From positions 248,001-312,000 of the forward strand of contig OW818699.1 of NCBI GenBank assembly GCA_942493385.1: a stretch of DNA of 64,000 bases, written 5' to 3'. The notes beneath the pieces were generated by a model, which was not told where the DNA came from, did not search any database, and was given only the letters and a program-made list of their open reading frames with translations. Source of the DNA: UBA8389 sp942493385. GTDB taxonomy: Bacteria > Bacteroidota > Bacteroidia > Bacteroidales > UBA1402. Shown in pieces: positions 1 through 7,954 of this stretch. The stretch's first letter is position 1. Every line of letters begins with the position of its first letter. Both the position numbers and the translations under genes were made by a program.

Positions 1-1
1 C

Positions 2-1150
2 ATGAGAAACCGGATCTTTATTTTAAGTATCTGCCTATTGGTACTTGTAACCGGATGCAGCCGCAGCCCGAAGCTTGAAGTGGAAGGTAAAATCAACAAT
101 GCCATCGGAAAAGTGTTGTATTTCGAGCTTTTCGGCATTGATAAGGCTCAAGTGTTGGATTCTGTCCAACTCGACAAAAGCGGTCGATTCAAATTCAAAA
201 CCAAGCTGACAGGCGTGCCCGAATTTTACAGACTACGCATTGACAAGCGATTCATACATCTCGGTGCCGATTCAACAGCTAAAATCAAGCTAAATGCTGA
301 CGGAGTGGATTTTGGGAACAGCTATGAGGTGAGCGGATCAAGGTGCTGCGAAAACATCCGCTATCTTTCAGACCTGCAAGGCCATACGCTAATGAGCGTA
401 GATTCTCTGAGTAACTTGTACAATACTGGAAACCTTCCTTCTGCTGAATTCCAGGACAAACTGATGATGGTGTTCGACCAACACAGGGATAAAGCCAGAA
501 AGATCATTTATGAGAACCCTCGTTCGCCTGCCGCCTATTTTGCCTTGTTCCAACGTTTGCATGACTACCTCATTTTTGACCCGTACGACGCCACCGACAA
601 CAAAAGCTATGCCGCCGTCGCCACGTCCTGGGACACCTACTTTCCGGACGCATTGCGGAGCAAACACCTAAAACTGCTCACACTGCAAGGCATGAGGGAA
701 ATCCGACAAACCCGTAACACTCGCAAAATTGAAATACAGGAAAAATCCAAGATGGCACTGTTTGAAATCAAATTGCCCAATCTCTACGGTAAGACCATTC
801 CGTTAAGTGCTTCTCAGGGCAAGGTGGTACTGCTGGATTTTACCGTCTTCCAAGCCGACTTCTCACCCTCCAGAAACCTGTTTTTCAGGGAACTGTATCA
901 CAACTACGCGGAACAAGGATTTGAAATCTATCAAGTGTCTTTGGATGCCAATGAACAATTCTGGAAAACAGGAGCCAGCAACCTGCCCTGGATTTGTGTC
1001 CACGACAAGAACAGCGCTCAGTCACAGTACCTTCGCACCTACAATGTTCAATCCATTCCCACCTATTTCCTGATTGACCGTAACGGTGACATTGCCCTTC
1101 GCGATGCGATGGTAAACGACCTTAACAAGGAGATACTGAAGCTTTTATAA
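2..1150 (+). CDS. Thioredoxin-fold lipoprotein (DUF4369 + TlpA-like), CxxC lost
   Basis: The 382-residue protein begins with a lipoprotein signal whose lipobox ends at Cys19 (LVTGC), so it should be anchored facing the periplasm. Residues about 25-120 look like a DUF4369 beta domain, the usual N-terminal partner of TlpA-type proteins in Bacteroidetes. Residues about 255-382 have the AhpC/TSA-TlpA thioredoxin pattern (GKVVLLDF near the start, cis-Pro strand SIPTYFLIDRNG near the end). Where active TlpA proteins carry WCxxC, this one reads FQADFSPSRN, with no cysteine, so a disulfide redox role is unlikely; a binding or structural role is an inference. The start lies at the window edge, but the signal peptide directly after it supports it. 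No intrinsic terminator follows before the greA promoter. Confidence 0.82.
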   Translation: MRNRIFILSICLLVLVTGCSRSPKLEVEGKINNAIGKVLYFELFGIDKAQVLDSVQLDKSGRFKFKTKLTGVPEFYRLRIDKRFIHLGADSTAKIKLNADGVDFGNSYEVSGSRCCENIRYLSDLQGHTLMSVDSLSNLYNTGNLPSAEFQDKLMMVFDQHRDKARKIIYENPRSPAAYFALFQRLHDYLIFDPYDATDNKSYAAVATSWDTYFPDALRSKHLKLLTLQGMREIRQTRNTRKIEIQEKSKMALFEIKLPNLYGKTIPLSASQGKVVLLDFTVFQADFSPSRNLFFRELYHNYAEQGFEIYQVSLDANEQFWKTGASNLPWICVHDKNSAQSQYLRTYNVQSIPTYFLIDRNGDIALRDAMVNDLNKEILKLL

Positions 1151-1179
1151 AAACATGTTTTAAAACAACTGGCGAACAC

Positions 1180-1210
1180 TTGATTTTCGCCTAATTGTTT
1201 TATACATTTG
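1180..1210 (+). promoter_or_regulatory. Bacteroidetes-type promoter of greA
   Basis: TTG at 1180-1182 and TACATTTG at 1203-1210 are separated by 20 bp, which fits the Bacteroidetes primary-sigma consensus (TTTG, 19-21 bp, TAnnTTTG). Transcription should start near 1215, giving a leader of about 75 nt before the greA start at 1289. Confidence 0.7.
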
Positions 1211-1223
1211 CAAATACTAATGA

Positions 1224-1257
1224 GAGTTCCGGTTCCGGCCGGAATTCTTTTTGTTTT
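1224..1257 (+). terminator. Intrinsic terminator inside the greA leader
   Basis: GAGTTCCGG (1224-1232) pairs with CCGGAATTC (1239-1247) in a 9-bp stem with one G-U pair and a 6-nt loop. A T-rich tail (1248-1257) follows directly. The hairpin lies downstream of the apparent greA promoter and upstream of its start codon, so it would stop transcripts in the leader. TTCCGG occurs twice (1227-1232 and 1233-1238), so the 3' arm could use alternative partners. It could also serve as the terminator of the preceding gene. Confidence 0.65.
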
Positions 1258-1288
1258 ATATGTCAAATCGTACCTAATAAAACTTTAT

Positions 1289-1765
1289 ATGTCAGTGAGC
1301 TACATGACCGTTGACGGTTACAAAAAATTGGAAAAAGAAATTGATCACCTTGAATCAATCGAACGTCCCAAAATATCACAACAGATAGCGGATGCCCGCG
1401 ATAAAGGCGATTTGTCTGAAAACGCCGAATACGATGCCGCTAAGGAAGCACAAGGTATGATGGAAATGAAAATTTCGCAACTCAAGGAGCTTTTCCTAAA
1501 CGCCCGCATTCTGGACGAGAGCAAAATCAACACCGATTCTGTTCAGATTCTGACGTGCGTCACGCTTTACAATTCCCAGACCAAGCAAGAATTCCAATAC
1601 ACCATCGTCTCCGAATCGGAAGCCAATTCCAAGGAGAAGAAGATTTCGGTAAGCACGCCTATTGCTAAAGGCTTGCTTGGTAAGAAAGTGGGCGAAATCG
1701 CTGAAATCATTGTCCCAGCCGGAGCTATCTCCCTAGAAGTACGTAAAATCGAATTGGCAAAATAA
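1289..1765 (+). CDS. greA: Transcription elongation factor GreA
   Basis: This 158-residue protein has the length of classical GreA. GreA rescues backtracked RNA polymerase by stimulating transcript cleavage. The N-terminal coiled coil carries the acidic-tip pattern DARDKGDLSENAEYDAAK (about residues 30-50), and the C-terminal FKBP-like domain ends in TPIAKGLLGKKVGE and a beta strand. The open frame extends upstream to 1208, but that part overlaps the promoter and leader hairpin, so I chose the ATG at 1289; ATG 1304 is a less likely alternative. The HIT gene follows after 8 nt, probably on the same transcript. Confidence 0.95.
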   Translation: MSVSYMTVDGYKKLEKEIDHLESIERPKISQQIADARDKGDLSENAEYDAAKEAQGMMEMKISQLKELFLNARILDESKINTDSVQILTCVTLYNSQTKQEFQYTIVSESEANSKEKKISVSTPIAKGLLGKKVGEIAEIIVPAGAISLEVRKIELAK

Positions 1766-1773
1766 ACAATACC

Positions 1774-2166
1774 ATGGCCAGCATTTTCAGTCGAATTGCA
1801 ACCGGCGAGATACCCTGCTACAAAATTGCCGAGGACGAACGCTACTTCGCCTTTTTGGACATCAACCCCCTGACACCCGGGCACACCCTAGTCATTCCAA
1901 AACGGGAGGTGGACTACCTGTTCGATCTGGACGATGTGGAAATCGCTGAAATAAACGTGTTTGCTAAAAAAGTAGCTGTGGCCCTTCGAAAGGCAATACC
2001 CTGTCAACGCATAGGCTCAGCCGTCATTGGATTGGAAGTGCCTCATGCGCACATCCATTTGATACCGATTCAGAGTGAACGGGACATGTTGTTTTCAAAC
2101 CCCAAGCTGAAGCTTTCGCCTGAAGAAATGGAAGCGATTGCCGCCGATATCAGGTTGCAATTTTAG
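1774..2166 (+). CDS. HIT family nucleotide-binding hydrolase
   Basis: The 130-residue protein has the histidine-triad signature HAHIHLIP (about residues 90-97) and the family N-terminus (IFSRIATGEIPCYKI). HIT/Hint-type enzymes hydrolyse phosphoramidate or dinucleotide substrates through the central histidine, in the cytoplasm. The length matches the short HIT/HinT group. Its substrate cannot be read from sequence. It lies 8 nt after greA and ends just before a strong terminator, so greA and this gene likely form a two-gene operon. Confidence 0.92.
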   Translation: MASIFSRIATGEIPCYKIAEDERYFAFLDINPLTPGHTLVIPKREVDYLFDLDDVEIAEINVFAKKVAVALRKAIPCQRIGSAVIGLEVPHAHIHLIPIQSERDMLFSNPKLKLSPEEMEAIAADIRLQF

Positions 2167-2180
2167 CCCCAAGAGTCAAA

Positions 2181-2220
2181 AAAAATCCGCAGTCAGTCAG
2201 GCTTGCGGATTTTTTGTTTT
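2181..2220. terminator. Bidirectional intrinsic terminator between convergent genes
   Basis: AAAAATCCGCA (2181-2191) pairs perfectly with TGCGGATTTTT (2204-2214) around a 12-nt loop. T-rich sequence follows on the plus strand and the A-tract gives a U-tract on the minus strand, so it can end both the greA-HIT transcript and the convergent minus-strand FGE-like gene. Confidence 0.9.
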
Positions 2221-2231
2221 CGAAAATTTGA

Positions 2232-3416
2232 TTAAATGCCCTTGGCGAAGCGGAAGCCGCAGGAACCAAGATTCAGGTCAGGATTGTTGTGATCACGGCG
2301 GGAAACACGCAGAGCATTTACCTTATCGTCAGCCCAACCACCGCCGCGACGCACCTTGTCGGTTACACCAGACTCTGTCGCATCCGCATCACTCATGCCT
2401 TTAGGATTGGTCTGAGAAAGGGGTAAATACAGATTGTACCAATCGGCCACCCATTCCCAGGCATTACCGCTCATATCATACAAATTCAAGTCGTTCTTGG
2501 CTTTAGTCGCCACGGGCTGCGTATCCGTGTGCCCTTCAGGCAAACTCTTGGTGTTGAACTTGTACCAGGCAACAGAAGTGGAATCGGCCAGATTGCCGCC
2601 GCTAAACAAGGTGCTTGCACCTGAATTACCACCACGCGCAGCCCACTCCCATTCGGCTTCTGTCGGTAAACGACCACCAGCCCAACGGCAGAATTCATTG
2701 GCCCCGTACCAAGTCACACGAACCACCGGATGGTTTTCAAATCCGGGTTCGATAAGCCATGCAGCTTTATCCATATCGTAAGAAAGACCGTGAAGATTTG
2801 AATATAAAAGCGTTTTAGTAACACCGCTTGCTGTCAGTCCGCTTCCACCATAGGTAATTTTTCGGCTAAGAATGAATTTGAGGAACTGAGCATTGGTGAC
2901 TTCTGTCGCCCCCATTCGAAACGGACTGACGGTAACAGCATGAACAGGAAATTCGTTTTCTTTAGCAAAGGTTGCTTGCTCTGGGGTGCCTCCCATTTGG
3001 AAGGAGCCTCCATCCACGAATTCAGTAGGCAGGGCAACACTTCCCGGATAGAAACTATACGTGGACCCGTAATAAATGGAGTCGGCCGTCTTGACATACA
3101 TGCGGTAACGGTAGCTGGAGTCGGCAGATAAGTTATTGAAGGTTACTCTGACATCGCTCAGGGTGCCCATGCTTTCGAATTTGTTGGTGTTTGTATATAG
3201 CATCGTAAGTGTCGGCGCAGTAGAAAATAGGAAGCCCGACTCCTCGATGTCGTCACCCACCATCGAAACGGAACCGTTCACTGAGGCGGATGTATTGGTC
3301 ACATCGTACACACTGTAGGTTTTCAGGGATACGGTGACGTCTTCTTTGCAGGAAGTGATAACCAGGCCAACACAGGCTGTGAGGATGAAAAATAGGGATT
3401 TCTTCGGGGACTTCAT
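2232..3416 (-). CDS. Lipoprotein with Fn3-like domain and FGE/SUMF1-like fold
   Basis: The lipobox ends at Cys23 (LVITSC) and is followed by KED, which resembles the K-(D/E)2 surface-export signal described in Bacteroidetes lipoproteins, so surface exposure is possible. Residues about 28-125 look like a fibronectin/Ig-like sandwich. Residues about 135-394 match the formylglycine-generating-enzyme fold, with TEVTNAQF, GRLPTEAEWEWAARGG, NAWEWVADWY and a terminal GFRFAKG. The cysteines that true FGE uses before its GFR motif are absent: RRGGGWADDK and RVSRRD stand in that stretch. Sulfatase activation is therefore unlikely; a binding or structural role like other SUMF1-fold lipoproteins (for example GldJ/GldK) is more plausible. 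It has its own promoter within the end of priA. Confidence 0.85.
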   Translation of the reverse strand: MKSPKKSLFFILTACVGLVITSCKEDVTVSLKTYSVYDVTNTSASVNGSVSMVGDDIEESGFLFSTAPTLTMLYTNTNKFESMGTLSDVRVTFNNLSADSSYRYRMYVKTADSIYYGSTYSFYPGSVALPTEFVDGGSFQMGGTPEQATFAKENEFPVHAVTVSPFRMGATEVTNAQFLKFILSRKITYGGSGLTASGVTKTLLYSNLHGLSYDMDKAAWLIEPGFENHPVVRVTWYGANEFCRWAGGRLPTEAEWEWAARGGNSGASTLFSGGNLADSTSVAWYKFNTKSLPEGHTDTQPVATKAKNDLNLYDMSGNAWEWVADWYNLYLPLSQTNPKGMSDADATESGVTDKVRRGGGWADDKVNALRVSRRDHNNPDLNLGSCGFRFAKGI

Positions 3417-3449
3417 TTCATTAAGCTTTTTTTACGGACGGCAAGAATT

Positions 3450-3463
3450 CATGCCAAGGCATG
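3450..3463 (-). promoter_or_regulatory. Dyad at the transcription start of the FGE-like gene
   Basis: CATGCC-AA-GGCATG is a perfect 6+6 inverted repeat that begins directly downstream of the minus-strand -7 box, about where transcription should start. No T-run follows on the minus strand, so it is not a terminator. It is a candidate operator; no binding protein is identifiable. Confidence 0.4.
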
Positions 3464-3494
3464 CAAATGTAGGAAAAAAATTAGAACGGGTCAA
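3464..3494 (-). promoter_or_regulatory. Bacteroidetes-type promoter of the FGE-like lipoprotein gene
   Basis: Read on the minus strand, TTG (3494-3492), 20 bp, then TACATTTG (3471-3464) match the Bacteroidetes promoter consensus. The start codon at 3416 lies about 45 nt from the expected transcription start. The promoter overlaps the last codons of priA, so this gene can be expressed independently of the upstream operon. Confidence 0.65.
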
Positions 3495-5952
3495 CATCGA
3501 AAAGCACTTGGACACTCTTGTACGCCAATTCCTGCTTAAGGGCATCCTGTGCCCAAAGCAAAACCTCGCGGACCTTTGTGGCAGAGGCAGAAACTTCAGC
3601 CTTGAGCAGCAATTGCTGGTAGTGAAAATTATTGATCCTGGCAATGGAGGGTTGGTCTGGCCCCAAAAGGCGACCACCCAGAATGGGGCGCACCGCATCG
3701 GCGAAATAATGTGCTGCCCGTCGCACCACTGCTACATCCTTGTGCTTGAATCGAATCTGAATGAGCCGGGTAAAAGGTGGATAGGAGAACTGTTCGCGCA
3801 AAGCCATCTCCCGACGGTAAAAGCCTATGAAATTGTTGTGGATGACATCCTGAATGATGGGTTGGTCGGGGTCCGAAGTCTGCAACACCACCAGTCCTCG
3901 TAAGCCTTGACGGCCGGCACGCCCACTCACCTGAACCATCAGATGGAAGGAGCGTTCATGGGCTCTGAAGTCGGGGAAATTCAGCATCTGATCGGCATTC
4001 AATATGCCGACAACTCGGACATGCTCAAAATCCAAACCTTTGGAAACCATTTGGGTGCCGATGAGAATGTTGGTCTTTCGGGTTTCAAAATCGCTGATGA
4101 TTTGCTCGTACGATTTCCGACTGCGGGTCGTGTCCGTGTCCATCCGGCTCACCAAGGCTTCAGGGAATATACTTCGCACTTCTTCCTCAATCTTCTCGGT
4201 TCCGTAACCCAGCAATGCCAGATTATCCGATTCGCAGGATGGGCATTTGCGTGGGAGCACCTGCTCAAAACCACAGTAATGGCAGGTGAGTTTCTGGTGG
4301 TATTTGTGGTAAGTCAGCGACACATCGCAACGCTCGCATTTGGGCACCCAAGCACAGGCTTTGCATTCCAACACGGGCGCATAGCCGCGTCGGTTCTGGA
4401 ACAAAATTGCTTGCCCTTCGTTGGAAATGGCTTCTCCGATCTTGGAGGTCAACAGCGGAGAGAACAACGACTTCATGATTTTTTTCCGCTTCAACTCCTT
4501 GGTATTCACAGCGATGATTTCTGGCATTGGCATGTCGAAATGACGAACCTGCAATTCCACCATGCCAAACTTTCCGTTTAGGCAATTCGAATAGGTTTCC
4601 AAACTTGGAGTAGCGGTGCCAAGCAATGTTTTCGCTCCGTGCAGGGAGGCCAAGACCAAAGCAGCATTGCGCGCATGGTACCGTGGAGCAAGATCCTGTT
4701 GCTTGTAGCTGGTTTCGTGTTCTTCGTCCACGATGATGAGGCCTAAGTCACGGAAGGGAAGGAAAATGGAGGATCGAACGCCCAGAATGACCTGATAGTC
4801 GTCTTCTTGAAGCATTTTTTTCCAAAGTTCCACGCGTTGGGCATCGGGGAATTTGGAATGGTATACGCCCAATTTGCAGCCGAAAACGCGCTTCAGCCGA
4901 TTGGAAAGTTGGGTGGTCAAAGCTATTTCGGGAACCAGGTACAAAACCTGCTTTCCCTGATCGAGGCATTCTTGGATGAGGTGGATGTACACTTCCGTTT
5001 TTCCTGAGGAAGTTTGACCGTGCAACAGGCAGACGGGCTTTTGGAGAAAGGACTCACGGATGGAATCCAAAGCTTCCTGTTGTTTGTCGCTTAGGATGGA
5101 AATCGGGGAAGTCGCATCGCTGGATTCCACCAAACGGTCGATGGCAAGTTCAAAAACTTCCAGCACGCCTTTGGTTAGGAGGCCCTGCAAAACAGCTGAA
5201 GTAGCACCGGCCTTTTCCAGCAAGACCTTCTTTCCGACCAACTCCGGGGGAGACTGTCTGAAAAAATCGGAAAGCTGGAGGTAGATCATGAGGACGTCGA
5301 GTTGCTTTTTCGCCCGTGATGATTCATCCATGAAACTCCGAAGCTGCTCCGGATCTTGCAGGTATCTCGAAGTGAGCCGAACATACGATTTGGTAAGGAT
5401 CTTGTACGTTTCACGAAGGCCTTCCGATACCACAAGTGCGCCTTTTTCTACCAATTCCTGCACCACAGGCAATGGATTGGCAATTCCGGTGATGCGGCTC
5501 AATTCGAGAATGTTCATTTCTTTTCCAGGAATCAGGGTCTGGAGTAGGAGCGTCTCCCGCTCTTTTAAGGGGGCTTCTGCCTCAAACTCATCCGTCAGGG
5601 AAACCAATGTTTCACTTTCCAACTTTAATCCAGATGGCAAAGCCGCTTTCATGACCTCTCCAGGAGCGCACAGGTAATAGCTGGCCAGCCACTTCCAAAA
5701 CTTCAGCTGGGTTTCCCGCAGCACAGGCTGTTCGTCAAGTAGGCTCAGAATAGGCTTGGTCAGGTATTTCTCAGGTGTTTCTCGGTGAATTTTCAAGATG
5801 ATGGCCGTATAGAGCTTACGCGATCCAAGCGGCACGATGACCCTGCAACCCACTTGAGCAAGTGAGATCATCTCTGAAGGTATTGAATATGTAAAGGTTT
5901 GGTTCAGAGGCAGTGGAAGTAAAACGTCAGCAAAAACATCCAGTGTTGTCAT
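3481..5952 (-). CDS. priA: Primosomal protein N' (replication restart helicase PriA)
   Basis: PriA is the superfamily 2 helicase that recognises stalled forks and reloads the replicative helicase. In the 823-residue product, Walker A is GQTSSGKT (about residue 312) and the DEEH box of motif II is at about 409-412. A zinc-binding cysteine cluster (CKAC, CERC, CHYC, CPSC pairs, about 528-568) follows, then motif VI as QVSGRAGR. The N-terminal DNA-binding domain (FADVLLPLPLNQTFTYSIP) is intact. An upstream ATG at 6024 exists, but ATG 5952 is preferred: it overlaps the stop of the upstream EEP gene by 4 nt (ATGA) and is directly followed by the conserved N-terminus. It is the fourth gene of a minus-strand operon. 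Confidence 0.96.
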   Translation of the reverse strand: MTTLDVFADVLLPLPLNQTFTYSIPSEMISLAQVGCRVIVPLGSRKLYTAIILKIHRETPEKYLTKPILSLLDEQPVLRETQLKFWKWLASYYLCAPGEVMKAALPSGLKLESETLVSLTDEFEAEAPLKERETLLLQTLIPGKEMNILELSRITGIANPLPVVQELVEKGALVVSEGLRETYKILTKSYVRLTSRYLQDPEQLRSFMDESSRAKKQLDVLMIYLQLSDFFRQSPPELVGKKVLLEKAGATSAVLQGLLTKGVLEVFELAIDRLVESSDATSPISILSDKQQEALDSIRESFLQKPVCLLHGQTSSGKTEVYIHLIQECLDQGKQVLYLVPEIALTTQLSNRLKRVFGCKLGVYHSKFPDAQRVELWKKMLQEDDYQVILGVRSSIFLPFRDLGLIIVDEEHETSYKQQDLAPRYHARNAALVLASLHGAKTLLGTATPSLETYSNCLNGKFGMVELQVRHFDMPMPEIIAVNTKELKRKKIMKSLFSPLLTSKIGEAISNEGQAILFQNRRGYAPVLECKACAWVPKCERCDVSLTYHKYHQKLTCHYCGFEQVLPRKCPSCESDNLALLGYGTEKIEEEVRSIFPEALVSRMDTDTTRSRKSYEQIISDFETRKTNILIGTQMVSKGLDFEHVRVVGILNADQMLNFPDFRAHERSFHLMVQVSGRAGRQGLRGLVVLQTSDPDQPIIQDVIHNNFIGFYRREMALREQFSYPPFTRLIQIRFKHKDVAVVRRAAHYFADAVRPILGGRLLGPDQPSIARINNFHYQQLLLKAEVSASATKVREVLLWAQDALKQELAYKSVQVLFDVDPF

Positions 5953-7031
5953 GGTAACTGAAGGTTGGCCCAGATGGGATAGTGGTCGGAAAAATGGACG
6001 TGATCCACTTTGGTTTCCAAGCAACGGATGGCCGGGGTGTGCAAAATATAATCGATGCGGAACAAAAACAGGTTTTCATGAAAAGTATGTCCCCAACCGC
6101 TGCCCTTTTCCACCCAACAATCGAGTATGTCCGTACGGATTTTTCGGTAAGTATAAGAACCAGGAACATCGTTGAAATCGCCGCAGACAACAACTTCATA
6201 AGGTGACTCATGAATGACTTTTGAAACTGCATCAGCCTGAACTCCTCGGATACGGGTTGATTTCCCAACTTTATTCCCCAGCAGGCCAGCTACTTTCGTA
6301 ATTTTGGCCGACTCCCTCTTTTGAATGATCTCGGTATACTGATCTTTTTCTTGTCTATTTAACTTATTAGATTCCAAGTGGTTATTAATCACACGAATGG
6401 TATCGTCACCCTTTTTGATGTCATACACCCAAGAAGAATTCGACATGCTTTCATATTCAATTCGGTGGAATCGTATAATGGGGTACTTGGACATGAAAAC
6501 AACCGAGTAACGATCCTCATTTTCACCGGAAGCGAAATAACAATAGGCTTTCAGAGCCTTTTTAGTTTCTTTTTCGAAGCGTCCTTTTTGAATGAAATCG
6601 ACTCCGACTTCCTGCAAACAAACAATATCCGGATTTAAATCGCGGATATAGGCGATAATGGGGTTCAGACTATCTGTTGTAACATTACCGGCATGAGTTA
6701 GAAATTCCACATTGTAGGAAAGCACCTTCAGTGTTTCAGCGGTAACGACTTCCTGTTTGAAATGAATGGGAAACCAGGATCGAACAGAATCCAAGGTCAG
6801 GAAAAAGCCGAACAGGGAGACCAAAATCCATAGTTTCAGCCGAACGGCCCAATAGAAAATAAAGAAGAGATTGATCAGTGCAAGCACTGGAAAAGCATAT
6901 CCAAGAAACGACGATATGACGGTGTGCTCCGGTTTGATCAAATAGGCATAGCCGCACAAAATCATCAGCAAAACCACCCCGAAATTGATGGTCACGATGA
7001 AAGAATGCAGTATTTTCCAGAAGCCTTTCAT
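5949..7031 (-). CDS. Membrane-anchored endonuclease/exonuclease/phosphatase family protein
   Basis: The first ~95 residues contain three hydrophobic segments. The remainder is an EEP (DNase I-like) domain with all usual motifs in order: LSYNVEFL, IVCLQEVG (catalytic Glu), NNHLES, VVCGDFND, RIDYIL and SDHYPIW (catalytic His). The family includes metal-dependent nucleases, phosphodiesterases and lipid phosphatases. The membrane anchor suggests a substrate at or near the membrane, but the sequence does not tell which. The start lies 8 nt after the second rhomboid gene and the end overlaps the priA start, so all are co-transcribed. Confidence 0.9.
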   Translation of the reverse strand: MKGFWKILHSFIVTINFGVVLLMILCGYAYLIKPEHTVISSFLGYAFPVLALINLFFIFYWAVRLKLWILVSLFGFFLTLDSVRSWFPIHFKQEVVTAETLKVLSYNVEFLTHAGNVTTDSLNPIIAYIRDLNPDIVCLQEVGVDFIQKGRFEKETKKALKAYCYFASGENEDRYSVVFMSKYPIIRFHRIEYESMSNSSWVYDIKKGDDTIRVINNHLESNKLNRQEKDQYTEIIQKRESAKITKVAGLLGNKVGKSTRIRGVQADAVSKVIHESPYEVVVCGDFNDVPGSYTYRKIRTDILDCWVEKGSGWGHTFHENLFLFRIDYILHTPAIRCLETKVDHVHFSDHYPIWANLQLP

Positions 7032-7039
7032 GATCTTTC

Positions 7040-7954
7040 TTAAGTTTGGTTTCGACCGTTTTTGCTGGATTCGAAGAGTTGCTGTTTTTCTTGAGCAGAG
7101 AGACTGTCGTAACCCGATTTCTTGATTTTATCCAGAATGGTATCCAAGCGATCCATCTCTGCTTTCTTCATGTCCCTGTATTCTTGGTCGACGTCGGGTG
7201 CTTTGTTTGTTCTTTCAGATTTGGACCGTTGATACGTTACTTTCATTTTGGGACGCGGGCGGAAAAGGGTGATGATCCCATCTATGAACGGATTGATCCA
7301 TCGGGTGATGTCGATGTTGCGCCTCAGCGTCCATCCGAACATCAAACCTGCCACCGCTCCACCCAAATGGGCCATGCTGCCACCAGCATTACTGCCGTTC
7401 AAGCTTAAAAGATCCATGACGAGCATGACGATGGCCAACCACTTCAGCTTGATGGTTCCTAAGAGAAACAACGAAACAGGTTCGTCCGGGCGATAAAAGG
7501 CCACTGCGATACCCAATGCTAGAATGGAGGCAGAAGCGCCCATGAGGCTGGCATTAACGCCTTCGAAAGCGGGCAGGAAATTGTAAAACAAGGCAAAAAA
7601 GAGTGCGCCGAATAGTCCGCCGATCACATAAAGTCCACCGAGTTGCCTGGGGCTGAACCAACGCAGAAACATGCCGCCGAAGAAAAACAGCCAAAGCATG
7701 TTGAACAAGATGTGCATCAAGTCCAAATGGACAAACATATAGGTAAATGCTGTCCAGGGAGTTACAATAAACTGTAGAAATGAAGAGGGCATTTCCAGAA
7801 ATTGCATGAACCCGTCACCCTCCACTTTGAACAGGCTCAGTAGAACCAATGTCAACCTCAACACCAGAAAAATTCCGGTATTGATAAAAATCAGCCTGGT
7901 AACGATGGTCCCCTGCTTAAATCTAGAACGGAGGTTATCCCATAAAGAAGCCAT
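7040..7954 (-). CDS. Rhomboid family intramembrane serine protease
   Basis: The 304-residue protein has about six membrane segments. The catalytic serine motif GASAS is followed by a helix with AHLGGAVAGLMFGW that supplies the catalytic histidine. A rhomboid loop-1 type segment (HILFNMLWLFFFG) is also present. Rhomboids cleave transmembrane substrates within the bilayer. A charged cytoplasmic tail of about 80 residues (rich in Lys, Arg and Glu) follows the last helix. The start overlaps the end of the upstream rhomboid gene by 20 nt, which suggests translational coupling and perhaps joint function. Confidence 0.93.
   Translation of the reverse strand: MASLWDNLRSRFKQGTIVTRLIFINTGIFLVLRLTLVLLSLFKVEGDGFMQFLEMPSSFLQFIVTPWTAFTYMFVHLDLMHILFNMLWLFFFGGMFLRWFSPRQLGGLYVIGGLFGALFFALFYNFLPAFEGVNASLMGASASILALGIAVAFYRPDEPVSLFLLGTIKLKWLAIVMLVMDLLSLNGSNAGGSMAHLGGAVAGLMFGWTLRRNIDITRWINPFIDGIITLFRPRPKMKVTYQRSKSERTNKAPDVDQEYRDMKKAEMDRLDTILDKIKKSGYDSLSAQEKQQLFESSKNGRNQT

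Noticed and set aside
1151..1167. AT-rich palindromes (AAACATGTTT and TGTTTTAAAACA) after the first gene
   Set aside because: No GC stem or U-tract, so not a terminator; such AT palindromes are common by chance.
1208..1288. N-terminal extension of GreA
   Set aside because: It overlaps the promoter and the leader hairpin, and the 158-residue protein from 1289 has the standard GreA length.
3334..3903. Long plus-strand open frame opposite the priA end
   Set aside because: It lies antisense to priA, shows no protein family pattern, and its residues are explained by the codon structure of the opposite strand.
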